DNA from: Thioalbus denitrificans
GTDB lineage: Bacteria > Pseudomonadota > Gammaproteobacteria > DSM-26407
Assembly (NCBI RefSeq): GCF_003337735.1
Contig: NZ_QPJY01000009.1
Span: 1 to 64,000, forward strand
Length of the DNA stretch: 64,000 bases
Direction: 5' to 3'
Below the pieces are notes generated by a model. It had not been told where the DNA came from. It did not search any database and worked only from the letters and a program-made list of their open reading frames with translations. The first letter of the stretch is position 1; every line of letters begins with the position of its first letter. The translations under genes and the position numbers were made by a program. Of this stretch, positions 17,610 through 26,566 are shown piece by piece.

Positions 17610-19097
17610 ATGCAAACCCTCGAATCACTGCGCTTCCACAACACCTTCGCCCGCCTGCCGGAGGGCTTCCACCGCCCGGTGGACCCCGATCCGGTCGGGC
17701 GGCCGTACCTGGTCCATTTCAACCCGGCCGCCGCCGGGCTCATCGACCTGGACCCGCGCGAGGCGCGGCGCCCCGACTTCGCCGAGCACTTCGGCGGCGC
17801 GCGGCTGCCGGCGGGGGCCGAGCCGATCGCCGCCCTCTACGCCGGCCACCAGTTCGGCCACTACGTCCCCCAGCTCGGCGACGGCCGCGCCCTGCTGCTG
17901 GGCGAGGTGGTCAACGGCCGCGGCGAGCGCTGGGACGTGCAGCTCAAGGGCGGCGGACGCACTCCCTACTCCCGCGACGGCGACGGCCGCGCGGTGCTGC
18001 GCTCGTCCATCCGCGAGTACCTGGCCTCGGAGGCCCTGCACGGGCTCGGCATCCCCACCACCCGCGCGCTGTGCCTGGTGGGTACCGACGACGAGGTCTA
18101 CCGCGAGCAGATCGAGACCGGCGCCACCCTGGTGCGCCTGGCCCCCAGCCACGTGCGCTTCGGATCCTTCGAGGTCCACTACCACCGCGGTCGCTTCGAC
18201 GCCCTGCGGGTGCTGGCCGACCACGTCATCGGCCACCACTTCCCCGAACTGGAGGGCGAGCCGGACCGCTACCCCCGCCTGCTGGAGACGGTCATCGAGC
18301 GCACCGCCGCGCTCATCGCCCGCTGGCAGCTGGCGGGCTTCGCCCACGGGGTCATGAACACCGACAACATGTCCATCCTCGGCCTGACCCTCGACTACGG
18401 CCCCTACGGCTTCCTCGACGCCTACGCCCCGGGATTCATCTGCAACCACTCCGATCACTGGGGCCGCTACGCCTTCGACCGCCAGCCCGCCATCGGGCTG
18501 TGGAACCTGGGCTGCCTGGCCCAGGCCTTCCTGCCCCTCATCGACGCCGATGCGCCCGAGGCCGCCGCCGAACGCGCCAGGGCGCTGCTGGAGGCCTACC
18601 AGCCCGCCTTCTACCGCCACTACGGCAACGGCATGCAGGCCAAGCTCGGGCTGCGGGAGCTGCGCCGCGAGGACGCGGAGCTGAGCGCCGGGCTGCTGCG
18701 GCTGATGGCGGCCGCGGGGGCCGATTATACCCTTACTTTCCGTGAGCTTTCCGAGGTGCGCGGCAGCGACACCGACCGTCACCCGAAGGTGAGGGACCGC
18801 TTCGCCGACCGGGCCGCCTTCGACGCCTGGCTCGCCGGCTACCGGGCGCGGCTGCGCGCGGAGGCGGTCGGCGACAGCGCCCGCCGCGCGGCGATGGAGG
18901 CCGTCAACCCGCTCTACGTCCTGCGCAACCACCTGGCCCAGCACGCCATCGAGCGGGCCCGCACGGGGGATTTCGCGGAAATCGATCGCCTCATGGAGGT
19001 GCTCGCCGATCCCTGGACCGGGCGCCCGGGCCTGGAAGCCTATGCCGCCCCGCCCCCGGCGGGCGCGCCGCAGGTCGTCGTCAGCTGCTCCTCCTGA
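17610..19097 (+). CDS. selO: Protein adenylyltransferase SelO (YdiU)
   Basis: 495 residues, typical of bacterial SelO. The pseudokinase fold is visible: an N-terminal AGHQFGHYVPQLGDGRALLLGEV, then VQLKGGGRTPYSR, GVMNTDNMSILGLTLDYGPYGFLD (active-site Asn/Asp and the DYG metal motif) and SDHWGRYAFDRQP. SelO transfers AMP from ATP to Ser, Thr and Tyr of target proteins and takes part in oxidative stress responses. The extreme C-terminus is CSS, with Cys in the place where many animal SelO proteins carry selenocysteine. It stands alone between ndvB and the ABC genes. Confidence 0.95.
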   Translation: MQTLESLRFHNTFARLPEGFHRPVDPDPVGRPYLVHFNPAAAGLIDLDPREARRPDFAEHFGGARLPAGAEPIAALYAGHQFGHYVPQLGDGRALLLGEVVNGRGERWDVQLKGGGRTPYSRDGDGRAVLRSSIREYLASEALHGLGIPTTRALCLVGTDDEVYREQIETGATLVRLAPSHVRFGSFEVHYHRGRFDALRVLADHVIGHHFPELEGEPDRYPRLLETVIERTAALIARWQLAGFAHGVMNTDNMSILGLTLDYGPYGFLDAYAPGFICNHSDHWGRYAFDRQPAIGLWNLGCLAQAFLPLIDADAPEAAAERARALLEAYQPAFYRHYGNGMQAKLGLRELRREDAELSAGLLRLMAAAGADYTLTFRELSEVRGSDTDRHPKVRDRFADRAAFDAWLAGYRARLRAEAVGDSARRAAMEAVNPLYVLRNHLAQHAIERARTGDFAEIDRLMEVLADPWTGRPGLEAYAAPPPAGAPQVVVSCSS

Positions 19098-19144
19098 GAG
19101 AACGCCCCGCCCCGGCGATCCCATCCCGGCGGCCCGGCCGCGGC

Positions 19145-19254
19145 CGGTGGGAGGCCCGCCCCGGGGCGATGGGGCCCATGGGCTCACCAATACCTGACCC
19201 TGCCCAAAGCCCCCACACAGAATCCTGTCCATCCTGTAAATCCTGTCCATTCAA
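19145..19254. repeat. Dispersed repeat, copy 4
   Basis: Same block order and direction as 14457-14580 (GTGGGAGGCCCGCCCCGGGGCGATGGGG, CCCATGGGCTCACCAA, CTGCCCAAAGCCCCCACACAG, TCCTGT steps, CCATTCAA) but about 14 bases shorter through loss of the GC-rich spacer. It lies between selO and the ABC permease gene. Confidence 0.8.
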
Positions 19255-19343
19255 ATCACTCCGCCCGCCCGGTTACACTGCCCGTGGCCGGCGCCGGCGG
19301 CACTCCGCGCCGTACGAGACACCACTCCCGGAGTCATCCGCAC

Positions 19344-20246
19344 ATGAGCCTCATCGCCCTGCTGGGCGCCGTCGAGACCGGGCTGCTGTTCGGCCTGGTG
19401 GCGCTGGGCATCTTCCTCTCCTTCCGGGTGCTGCAGTTCCCGGACCTGACCGTGGACGGCAGCTTTCCCCTGGGGGCGGCGGTGGCCGCCACCCTCATCG
19501 TCTCGGGCTGGAATCCCTGGCTCGCCACCCTGGCCGCGCTCCTGGCCGGGGCCGCCGCCGGGCTGGTTACCGCCTGGATGAACGTGCGCCTGGGCATCCT
19601 CCACCTGCTGGCCAGCATCCTCACCATGATCGCGCTGTACTCGGTGAACCTGCGCATCATGGGCCGGCCCAATATCTCCCTGCTGATGGAGCCCACCGTC
19701 TTCACCCCGCTGGAGGCGCTGCCCCTGCCCGGCTACGTGCGCCTGCCGCTGGTGCTGCTGGGGGGGGTGCTGCTGGTCAAGTGGCTGCTGGACCGCTTCC
19801 TCGCCTCGGAGCGGGGGCTGGCCATGCGCGCCACCGGCATGAACCCGCGCATGGCCCGCGCCCAGGGCATCGGGACCGGCGCGGCGGTGCTGGCGGGCAT
19901 GGCCCTCAGCAACGCCCTGGTGGGGCTGTCCGGGGCGCTCTTTGCCCAGAGCCAGGGCAGCGCGGACGTGACCATGGGGGTGGGGGTGATCGTGGTGGGG
20001 CTGGCGGCGGTCATCGGCGGCGAGGCGCTGCTGCCGCCCCGCACCCTGTTCTGGGCCACCCTCGGCTGCCTGGCGGGCTCGGTGGTCTACCGGCTGGCGG
20101 TGGCCCTGGCGCTGAACGCCGACTTCATCGGCCTCAAGGCCCAGGACCTGAACCTCATCACCGCGGTGCTGGTGGTGGCGGCCCTGCTGCTGCCGGGCAT
20201 GCGCCGCTCGACCAGGGCGCTGTTCAGCCGGGGAGGCGGGGAATGA
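19344..20246 (+). CDS. ABC transporter permease (COG4120 type)
   Basis: 300 residues from ATG 19344 (MSLIALLGAVETGLLFG). Eight or more membrane helices are visible. The early motif FRVLQFPDLTVDGSFPLGAAV and the later NLRIMGRPNISLL and GLAMRATGMNPRMAR segments are typical of the COG4120 permease that works with COG2984 binding proteins. Its stop overlaps the start of the ATPase gene (ATGA), so the two are translated together. The matching binding-protein gene is not adjacent but at 11077-12036 on the opposite strand. Confidence 0.9.
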   Translation: MSLIALLGAVETGLLFGLVALGIFLSFRVLQFPDLTVDGSFPLGAAVAATLIVSGWNPWLATLAALLAGAAAGLVTAWMNVRLGILHLLASILTMIALYSVNLRIMGRPNISLLMEPTVFTPLEALPLPGYVRLPLVLLGGVLLVKWLLDRFLASERGLAMRATGMNPRMARAQGIGTGAAVLAGMALSNALVGLSGALFAQSQGSADVTMGVGVIVVGLAAVIGGEALLPPRTLFWATLGCLAGSVVYRLAVALALNADFIGLKAQDLNLITAVLVVAALLLPGMRRSTRALFSRGGGE

Positions 20247-21037
20247 TCCGGCTCGAGGGGCTGCAGGTCACCTTCGCCCGCGGCACGCCGCTGGAGACCC
20301 CGGCGCTGCGGGGGCTGGACCTCACCATCGGCGCCGGGGAGTTCGTCACCGTCATCGGCTCCAACGGCGCGGGCAAGAGCACCCTGCTCAACGCCGTCTC
20401 CGGGGAGGTGATACCCGACGCCGGGCGGGTGCTGGTGGACGAGACCGACGTCACCCGCTGGCCCGCCGCCCGCCGCGCCGGGCGGGTGGCGCGGGTGTTC
20501 CAGGACCCGGTGGCGGGCAGCTGCGCCGAGCTGACCCTGGAGGAGAACCTGGCCCTGGCCCACGCCCGGGGTCGGCGTCGCGGCCTGCGCCGGGCGCTGG
20601 GCGGCGCCCGCCGGGACCTGTTCCGGGAGCGGCTGGCGGAGCTGGGGCTGGGGCTGGAGGCGCGCCTGTCCGAGCGCATGGACCGCCTCTCCGGCGGCCA
20701 GCGCCAGGCGGTGAGCCTGCTCATGGCCACCCTGCAGCCGAGCCGGGTGCTGCTGCTGGACGAGCACACCGCGGCGCTCGACCCGCGCACGGCGGAGATG
20801 GTGCTGGAGCTCACCCGGCGGGTGGTGGCGGAGCACCGCCTCACCACCCTGATGGTGACCCACTCCATGCGCCAGGCGCTGGCGGCGGGCAGCCGCACCC
20901 TGATGCTGCACGAGGGGCGCATCGCCCTGGACGTCAGCGGCGGGGAGCGGGCCGGGCTGGCGGTGCCGGACCTGGTGGCGCTGTTCGCACAGGCGCGCCA
21001 CCAGGCCCTGGACGACGACAGCCTGCTGCTGGGGTAG
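20243..21037 (+). CDS. ABC transporter ATP-binding protein (COG1101 type)
   Basis: 264 residues with all nucleotide-binding motifs: Walker A GSNGAGKST (39-47), signature LSGGQRQAVS, Walker B LLLDEHTAALD, and a switch His in MVTHSM. The EHTAALDP form (instead of EPTxGLD) and the VTRWPAARRAGRVARVFQDP stretch are characteristic of the COG1101 group. It powers uptake together with the overlapping permease gene upstream. The C-terminal FAQARHQALDDDSLLLG tail is also family-typical. Confidence 0.92.
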   Translation: MIRLEGLQVTFARGTPLETPALRGLDLTIGAGEFVTVIGSNGAGKSTLLNAVSGEVIPDAGRVLVDETDVTRWPAARRAGRVARVFQDPVAGSCAELTLEENLALAHARGRRRGLRRALGGARRDLFRERLAELGLGLEARLSERMDRLSGGQRQAVSLLMATLQPSRVLLLDEHTAALDPRTAEMVLELTRRVVAEHRLTTLMVTHSMRQALAAGSRTLMLHEGRIALDVSGGERAGLAVPDLVALFAQARHQALDDDSLLLG

Positions 21038-21043
21038 TGCGGG

Positions 21044-21277
21044 TTGAATAGACAGGATTAACAGGATGGACAGGATCCTGTGTGGGGGCTTTGGGCAGGG
21101 CCGGGTGTTGGTGAGCCCATGGGCCCCGGCCAGTGCCCCATCGCCCCGGGGGCGGGCCTCCCACAGGCTCCGCTCGGGCCGACGGGGCCGGAGAACCCTG
21201 CGGTTTGTCCCTCACCCCATTCCGCCTGTCGAACATCCTGTAAATCCTGAAAAATCCTGTCAATCCTGTCTATTCAG
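21044..21277. repeat. Dispersed repeat, copies 5 and 6 (inverted)
   Basis: 21044-21172 is an inverted copy of the long repeat: TTGAATAGACAGGATTAACAGG, then the CTGTGTGGGGGCTTTGGGCAG and GGTGAGCCCATGGG blocks and the CGGGCCTCCCACAG end. 21235-21277 is a separate run of TCCTGT/TCCTGA steps in the forward direction, ending in CTATTCAG. The two face each other across 60 bases between the convergent ATPase and oxidoreductase genes and could pair as a long hairpin, perhaps ending both transcripts. Confidence 0.75.
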
Positions 21278-21289
21278 AATCAACCATGC

Positions 21290-22267
21290 TCAGACCGTCA
21301 GCACCGAGGATCCGGTGGTGCGCCGCGCCTCCAGCGCCCGGTGGGCCTCGGCGGCGTCCCGCAGGGGGAAGTGCTGGTTCACCTCGATCTTCACGTGTCC
21401 CGCGCCCACCACCTCGAACAGCTCCCGGGCGGTGGCCTGCAGGTCCTCCGGCTTCGCCGTGTAGGTGAACAGCGTCGGGCGGGTGAGGTAGAGGGAGCCG
21501 CGGGCGCTCAGGATGCCGGGGTCGAGCGGGGCCACCGCGCCGGAGGACTGGCCGAAGCTCACCAGCATGCCGCGCGGCGACAGGCACTCCAGCGACTTCA
21601 TGAAGGTGTCCTTGCCCACCGAGTCGTAGACCACCGGCACGCCGCGGCCCTCGGTGATCTCCCGCACCCGGGCGACGAAGTCCTCGCTCTTGTAGTTGAT
21701 GGTGTGGTCGCAGCCGTGGGCGCGGGCGAGTTCCGCCTTGGCCTCGCTGCCCACCGTGCCGATGACCGTGGCGCCGAGGTGCTTGGCCCACTGGCAGGCG
21801 ATGAGCCCCACGCCGCCGGCGACGGCGTGGAACAGGATGGTCTGGCCGGCCTGCACCGGGTAGGTCTGGCGCAGCAGGTACTGGGCGGTCATGCCCTGCA
21901 GCATCATCGCCGCGGCGGTGTTGTCGTCCACGCTGTCGGGCACCTTCACCAGCCGGTCGGCGGCCATCACCCGCGCCTCGGCGTAGGCGCCCAGGGGCTG
22001 GGTGGCGTAGGCCACGCGGTCGCCCACCGCCAGGGTGTCGACCCCCGCGCCCACCGCCTCCACCACGCCGGCGCCCTCCAGCCCGGGGATGAAGGGCAGG
22101 GCGGGGGCCTTGTAGAGGCCGGTGCGGAAGTAGACGTCGATGAAGTTGAGCCCCACGGCGGTCTGGCGCAGGCGCACCTCGCCGGGGCCGGGCTCGCCCA
22201 CGGTGATCTCTTCCCAGCTCAGGACCTCGGGGCCGCCCAGTTCATGGATGCGTATGGCGTTCGGCAT
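21290..22267 (-). CDS. qor: NADPH:quinone oxidoreductase (zeta-crystallin type)
   Basis: 325 residues. The GroES-like domain starts with AIRIHELGGPEVLSWEEITVGEPGPGEVRLRQ in pieces typical of Qor, with NFIDVYFRTGLY and FIPGLEGAGVV. The Rossmann motif is HAVAGGVGLIACQWAKHLGA near 143-162, with NADPH recognition further on (INYKSEDF). Qor enzymes reduce quinones by one electron or act on small enones and need no zinc; none of the zinc ligands is seen here. It is divergent from the FKBP gene across about 100 bases. Confidence 0.93.
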   Translation of the reverse strand: MPNAIRIHELGGPEVLSWEEITVGEPGPGEVRLRQTAVGLNFIDVYFRTGLYKAPALPFIPGLEGAGVVEAVGAGVDTLAVGDRVAYATQPLGAYAEARVMAADRLVKVPDSVDDNTAAAMMLQGMTAQYLLRQTYPVQAGQTILFHAVAGGVGLIACQWAKHLGATVIGTVGSEAKAELARAHGCDHTINYKSEDFVARVREITEGRGVPVVYDSVGKDTFMKSLECLSPRGMLVSFGQSSGAVAPLDPGILSARGSLYLTRPTLFTYTAKPEDLQATARELFEVVGAGHVKIEVNQHFPLRDAAEAHRALEARRTTGSSVLTV

Positions 22268-22371
22268 TGGCAGTTCCGTCGTTGTGGGTTAGCGTTGTCA
22301 GGGCACGATCCTAGTACAAATCAGACCGCATGGCTCGGGAATGAGCCAAACTCCGGCGGGAGGCCGGCCCC

Positions 22372-22914
22372 ATGACAGGCGAGACCGTCCACTTCGTCAG
22401 CAAGCCCAAGTACACCGCCGTGCGCAGGGACAAGGTGGTGCGGCTGCGCTACGCCCTGTTCGACGACGGCAGCAACCGCACCCTGGAGTACCGCGACGAC
22501 CTCTACTACCTCCACGGCGGCTACGGCGGCGCCTTCCCCAAGGTGGAGGCGGCGCTGGAGGGGCTGGAGGTGGGCATGAAGGCGGAGCTGACCCTCGACC
22601 CCGGCGAGGCCTTCGGCGCCTGGGAGCCGGACCTGGTGCTGAGCGTTCCCGCCGCCGAGCTGCCGCCCGAGGGGCGGCGGGTGGGGGTGGAGGTGGACGG
22701 CGAGGCCCCCGACGGCCACGTGGTGAAGTTCCGCGTCACCGGGGTGGAGGGGGAGACCCTCACCCTCGACGGCAACCACCCCTACGCCGGGCTGCGCCTG
22801 CGCTTCCACCTGGAGGTGCTGGACATCCGCGACGCCACTCCCCGGGAGCTGGAGCTGGGCCACGCCGTGCGCGACCCGGCGGCCCTCGAGGCCGAAGGCG
22901 GGGACACCGAGTGA
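22372..22914 (+). CDS. SlyD-like FKBP-type peptidyl-prolyl isomerase
   Basis: 180 residues. The pattern of a short FKBP domain split by an insert-in-flap chaperone domain is visible: KVVRLRYALFDDGSNRTLEY at the front, LHGGYGGAFPKVEAALEGLEVG, then the insert (about 85-135) with GHVVKFRVTGVEGETLTLDGNHPYAGLRLRFHLEVLDIRDAT, which ends as in SlyD. These act as prolyl isomerases and folding helpers in the cytoplasm. The His-rich metal tail of E. coli SlyD is absent. It leads an operon-like run with DUF389, M48 and GH100 genes. Confidence 0.88.
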   Translation: MTGETVHFVSKPKYTAVRRDKVVRLRYALFDDGSNRTLEYRDDLYYLHGGYGGAFPKVEAALEGLEVGMKAELTLDPGEAFGAWEPDLVLSVPAAELPPEGRRVGVEVDGEAPDGHVVKFRVTGVEGETLTLDGNHPYAGLRLRFHLEVLDIRDATPRELELGHAVRDPAALEAEGGDTE

Positions 22915-22936
22915 GCGCCGGCGCGGGGGAGAGGCG

Positions 22937-23914
22937 GTGAAACTGGTCGAAGTTGTCGCCGAGAGCGGCTACCGCGACACCATCCAGGGCATCGCCGAGC
23001 AGCAGCTGGCGGCCGACTGGTGGGACGTGGGGTCCGGCGAACAGGGGCGCGCGGTGGTGCGCCTGCTGCTGGCCCCGGAACAGCTGCAGGCGGCGCTCGA
23101 CAGCCTCCAGGGGGCCCTCGGCGGAGGGGAGTTCCGGATCGTGGTGATGGACATCGAGGCGGTGCTGCCGCGCCCGGAGGAGCCGGCCGTGGAGCCGGAG
23201 AACCCGGTGACCGCCTCCCGGGAGGAGCTCTACGAGCGCATCGAGGCGGGCACGCGGCTGGACAGCAACTACCTGCTGCTGGTGGTCCTCTCCACCGTGG
23301 TGGCCGCCATCGGGCTCATCGAGGACAACGTGGGCGTGGTCATCGGGGCCATGGTGATCGCGCCCCTGCTGGGGCCGAACCTGGCCCTGGCCCTGGGCAC
23401 GGCGCTGGGCGACCAGGCCCTCATCTGGCGGGCCGTGAAGGCCAACCTCGCGGGGCTCGCCATCGCCTTCGCCCTCTCGCTGGCCATCGGCTTCCTCTGG
23501 CCCCTGGAGCTCGCCAGCCACGAGCTGCTCTCCCGCACCGACGTGGGGCTCGACTCGCTGGCGCTGGCCCTGGCCTCCGGCGCCGCCGCCGTCATCTCCC
23601 TCACCGGCAGCCTGGCCAGTGTCCTGGTGGGGGTGATGGTGGCCGTCGCCCTGCTGCCGCCGACGGCCACCTTCGGCATGATGCTCGGCGCGGGGCAGCT
23701 GCAGATGGCCACGGGCGCCGGCCTGCTCCTGCTCGCCAACGTGGTCTGCGTGAACCTGGCGGCGAAGCTGGTGCTGCTGGCCAAGCACGTCCGGCCCCGG
23801 ACCTGGCTCGAGAAGCGCAAGGCCCAGCAGTCCATGCGCAGCTACCTGCTGCTGTGGGCGGTGTCGCTGGGGCTGCTGATCCTGGTGATCCTGCTGCGGG
23901 AGGCCCGCCCATGA
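22937..23914 (+). CDS. DUF389 (TIGR00341) membrane protein
   Basis: 325 residues, GTG-type ribosome context with start at 22937. An N-terminal soluble domain (about 1-100; KLVEVVAESGYRDTIQGIAEQ) resembles the ferredoxin-like part of TIGR00341 proteins. The DUF389 membrane core follows, with the conserved SNYLLLVVLSTVVAAIGLIEDNVGVVIGAMVIAPLLGPNLA in pieces, and six to eight helices. Function is unknown. The stop overlaps the start of the M48 protease gene by four bases, so a functional pairing of the two membrane-associated products is likely. Confidence 0.9.
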   Translation: MKLVEVVAESGYRDTIQGIAEQQLAADWWDVGSGEQGRAVVRLLLAPEQLQAALDSLQGALGGGEFRIVVMDIEAVLPRPEEPAVEPENPVTASREELYERIEAGTRLDSNYLLLVVLSTVVAAIGLIEDNVGVVIGAMVIAPLLGPNLALALGTALGDQALIWRAVKANLAGLAIAFALSLAIGFLWPLELASHELLSRTDVGLDSLALALASGAAAVISLTGSLASVLVGVMVAVALLPPTATFGMMLGAGQLQMATGAGLLLLANVVCVNLAAKLVLLAKHVRPRTWLEKRKAQQSMRSYLLLWAVSLGLLILVILLREARP

Positions 23915-25068
23915 CCCCGGTCGCACACTTCGCCGGCGCGTTCGCCACGGCCCGGCGCCTCTCCGCGCTGTTCGCCCTGGCGCTGCTGCTGGCCGGCTGC
24001 GCCGCGCCGACGACCCGCCGCGCCGACCTCGACGACGCCCTGGTGCGGGAGGAGGCCGCCCGGCAGCGGGAGATCGCCCTGTCCAGCCAGGTGGAGGCCC
24101 AGGGCCGCCTGTCCCGGGTGGCCTACCCCCTCATCACCGCCGCCGTCCCCTTCTGCGGCGACAAGACCACCGCCACCCTGGGCGTCTCCTTCATCAACCG
24201 CGACTCCTTCACCAAGGAGTTCCGCGACGCCGGCGTGAAGCTGCTCGGCGTGGGGGAGGCCCCCCGGGCCATCTTCCTGGTGCCGGAGGGGCCCGCCGCG
24301 CGGGCGGGCATGGCGGAGGGCGACGTGCTGCTGCAGGTGGCCGGGCGCGACGCGCCCACCGGCGAGGGGGCCGGAAAGGCGCTGGGCAAGCTGCTGGACG
24401 AGGCGCTGGAGCCGGGCGTCCCGGCGGTGTTCAAAGTCCGCCGCGACGGCGCCGAGCGGCTCCTCGACGTGACCCCTGACGCCGGCTGCGACAGCCCCGT
24501 GGCGCTGGTGGGGGGGGACGCGGTGAACGCCTACGCCGACGGCGAGAACGTCTTCGTCACCCGCGGCATGCTGCGCTTCGTGGACAGCGACCGGGAGCTG
24601 GCGCTGGTCATCGCCCACGAGATCGCCCACAACGCCATGCTGCACGTTGAGTCCCAGCGCCGCAACGCCATGTTCGGCTCCATCTTCGACATCCTGGCGG
24701 CGGTCTACGGCGTCAACACCTCGGGGCTGTTCGGCAACCTGGCCGCCCAGACCTACTCCAAGGAGTTCGAGGCCGAGGCCGACTACATCGCCCTCTACAT
24801 CATGGCCCGCGCCGGGGTGCCGGCCGACAACGCCGCCAACTTCTGGCGCCGCATGGCCGCCGAGCACCCCTCCAGCATCCGCGGCGGGCTCATGGCCAGC
24901 CACCCCGCCAGCCCCGAGCGCTTCCTCGCCATCGAAAAGACCCTGGAGGAGATCGCGGCCAAGCGGGCCGCCGGCCGGCCGCTGGAGCCCGAGTACAAGC
25001 CGGACGCCATCCTGCGGCGGGAGCCCGCCGCCGACGGGCCGCGCACCCTCAACCCGAGCCCACGCTGA
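23911..25068 (+). CDS. M48-family metalloprotease lipoprotein with PDZ-like domain
   Basis: 385 residues. A lipoprotein signal ends in LLLAGC (Cys30). Residues about 110-190 look like a PDZ domain (IFLVPEGPAARAGMAEGDVLLQVAGRD in pieces). The zinc protease core has HEIAH at 236-240 and a third ligand in FEAEADYIAL near 290, the M48 pattern. Such proteins act in the periplasm, probably anchored to a membrane, in turnover of misfolded envelope proteins, as BepA and LoiP do. It overlaps the DUF389 gene by four bases and precedes the GH100 gene by four. Confidence 0.92.
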   Translation: MTPVAHFAGAFATARRLSALFALALLLAGCAAPTTRRADLDDALVREEAARQREIALSSQVEAQGRLSRVAYPLITAAVPFCGDKTTATLGVSFINRDSFTKEFRDAGVKLLGVGEAPRAIFLVPEGPAARAGMAEGDVLLQVAGRDAPTGEGAGKALGKLLDEALEPGVPAVFKVRRDGAERLLDVTPDAGCDSPVALVGGDAVNAYADGENVFVTRGMLRFVDSDRELALVIAHEIAHNAMLHVESQRRNAMFGSIFDILAAVYGVNTSGLFGNLAAQTYSKEFEAEADYIALYIMARAGVPADNAANFWRRMAAEHPSSIRGGLMASHPASPERFLAIEKTLEEIAAKRAAGRPLEPEYKPDAILRREPAADGPRTLNPSPR

Positions 25069-25072
25069 GCCC

Positions 25073-26467
25073 ATGGACCAGAACGCACTCATCAACGGCG
25101 CCGAGGCGCTGCTGGACCACTCCATCCTCCGCTACCGGGGCGAGCCGGTGGGCACCGCCGCGGCCTGCGACGCCAACCCCGAGGCGGCCAACTACCACGA
25201 GTGCTTCGTGCGCGACTTCGTGCCCTCGGCCCTCTACTACCTGCTGAAGGGCGAGCCGGCCATCGTGCGCAACTTCCTGGTCACGGTGATGGAGCTGCGC
25301 GGCCAGCAGCCGGTGCTGGCGGGCCACCCCCGCTCCATGGGCCTCATGCCCGCCAGTTTCCGGGTGGTGGAGGAAGGGGGCGATGAGCAGATCATCGCCG
25401 ACTTCGGCGAGCGGGCCATCGGCCGGGTCATCCCGGTGGACTCGGCCATGTGGTGGGTGTTCCTGCTGCGCGCCTACACCATCGCCACCGGCGACTGCAC
25501 CCTGGTGCACTCCGCCGAGGTGCAGCGCTGCCTGCGCCAGGTGCTGGACCTCTACCTGCGCGAGACCTTCGAGTCCACCCCCACCCTGCTGGTGCCCGAC
25601 GGGGCGTTCATGATCGACCGGCGCATGGGGGTCTACGGCCATCCCATCGAGATCCAGGCCCTCTACTACGGCATGCTGCTCACCGCCCGCGAGCTGTTGC
25701 GCGACAGCGGCCCCGAGGCCCGCAACGCCCCCACCGAGGAGGCGCTCACGGTGCGCATCCGCGCCCTGCGCGGCTACGTGCGCCGCCACTACTGGGTGGA
25801 CCGCGAGCGGCTTAACGAGATCCACCGCTTCCGCGGCGAGGAGGCCGGCCCCGAGGCGGTCAATATCCTCAACGTCTACCCCGAGAGCATCCCCGAGTGG
25901 ATGGACGGCTGGCTGAACGACCGCAGCGGCTACCTGGTGGGCAACCAGGGCCCGGGCCGGGTGGACTTCCGCTTCTTCGCCCAGGGCAACCTGCTGGCCA
26001 TCATCTTCGGGCTCGCCACCCGCGAGGAGTCCCACGGCATCATGAACCTCTACGCCCAGCACTGGGACGACCTGGTGGGCGAGATACCGCTGAAGATCTG
26101 CTACCCGGCGGTCACCGGCGACGAGTGGTCCTTCCTCACCGGCAGCGACCCCAAGAACAGCGCCTGGTCCTACCACAACGGCGGCAACTGGCCGGTGCTC
26201 ATCTGGCCCTTCGTCGCCGCCGCCGTGCGCACCGGCCGGCTCAACCTCGCCGAGCAGGCCGTGGAGCTGCTGGGGCGGCGCATCGAGCGCGACGGCTGGC
26301 CCGAGTACTACGACGGCCGCCGCGGCAGCCTCATCGGCCGCCGCGCCAACTTCCACCAGACCTGGTCCGCCACCGGCCTGCTGGTGGCCCACGAGCTGAT
26401 GGAAAACCAGTCCAGCCGGGAGCTGTTCGACCGCTTCAGCTTCTCGGGGGAGGGGCCGGTACTGTGA
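25073..26467 (+). CDS. Neutral/alkaline invertase-like glycoside hydrolase (GH100)
   Basis: 464 residues from ATG 25073 (MDQNALINGAEALLDHSILRYRG). GH100 hallmarks are visible: NYHECFVRDFVPSALYYLLKG, PVDSAMWWVFLLRAYT, FMIDRRMGVYGHPIEIQALYY and the late YPAVTGDEWSFLTGSDPKNSAWSYHNGG in pieces. These enzymes split sucrose to glucose and fructose in the cytoplasm of plants and cyanobacteria and, more rarely, of proteobacteria. There is no signal peptide, as expected. Sucrose may be made as an osmolyte by such bacteria; no sucrose synthesis gene is in the window. The link to a protease operon is unexplained. Confidence 0.9.
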   Translation: MDQNALINGAEALLDHSILRYRGEPVGTAAACDANPEAANYHECFVRDFVPSALYYLLKGEPAIVRNFLVTVMELRGQQPVLAGHPRSMGLMPASFRVVEEGGDEQIIADFGERAIGRVIPVDSAMWWVFLLRAYTIATGDCTLVHSAEVQRCLRQVLDLYLRETFESTPTLLVPDGAFMIDRRMGVYGHPIEIQALYYGMLLTARELLRDSGPEARNAPTEEALTVRIRALRGYVRRHYWVDRERLNEIHRFRGEEAGPEAVNILNVYPESIPEWMDGWLNDRSGYLVGNQGPGRVDFRFFAQGNLLAIIFGLATREESHGIMNLYAQHWDDLVGEIPLKICYPAVTGDEWSFLTGSDPKNSAWSYHNGGNWPVLIWPFVAAAVRTGRLNLAEQAVELLGRRIERDGWPEYYDGRRGSLIGRRANFHQTWSATGLLVAHELMENQSSRELFDRFSFSGEGPVL

Positions 26468-26504
26468 CGGGCTTCACAAATGACCGGGACTGCATGCGGC
26501 GCCT

Positions 26505-26533
26505 TTGCAACGGCAGGGAAAAAAGTCTATAGA
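26505..26533 (+). promoter_or_regulatory. Sigma70-type promoter for the DUF4124 gene
   Basis: TTGCAA at 26505-26510 and TATAGA at 26528-26533 are separated by 17 bases, an optimal spacing. The predicted transcript start near 26540 gives a leader of about 27 bases before the ATG at 26567. Confidence 0.65.
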
Positions 26534-26566
26534 TTAACGACTTGAACCAACAGGGACGTACCTCTC

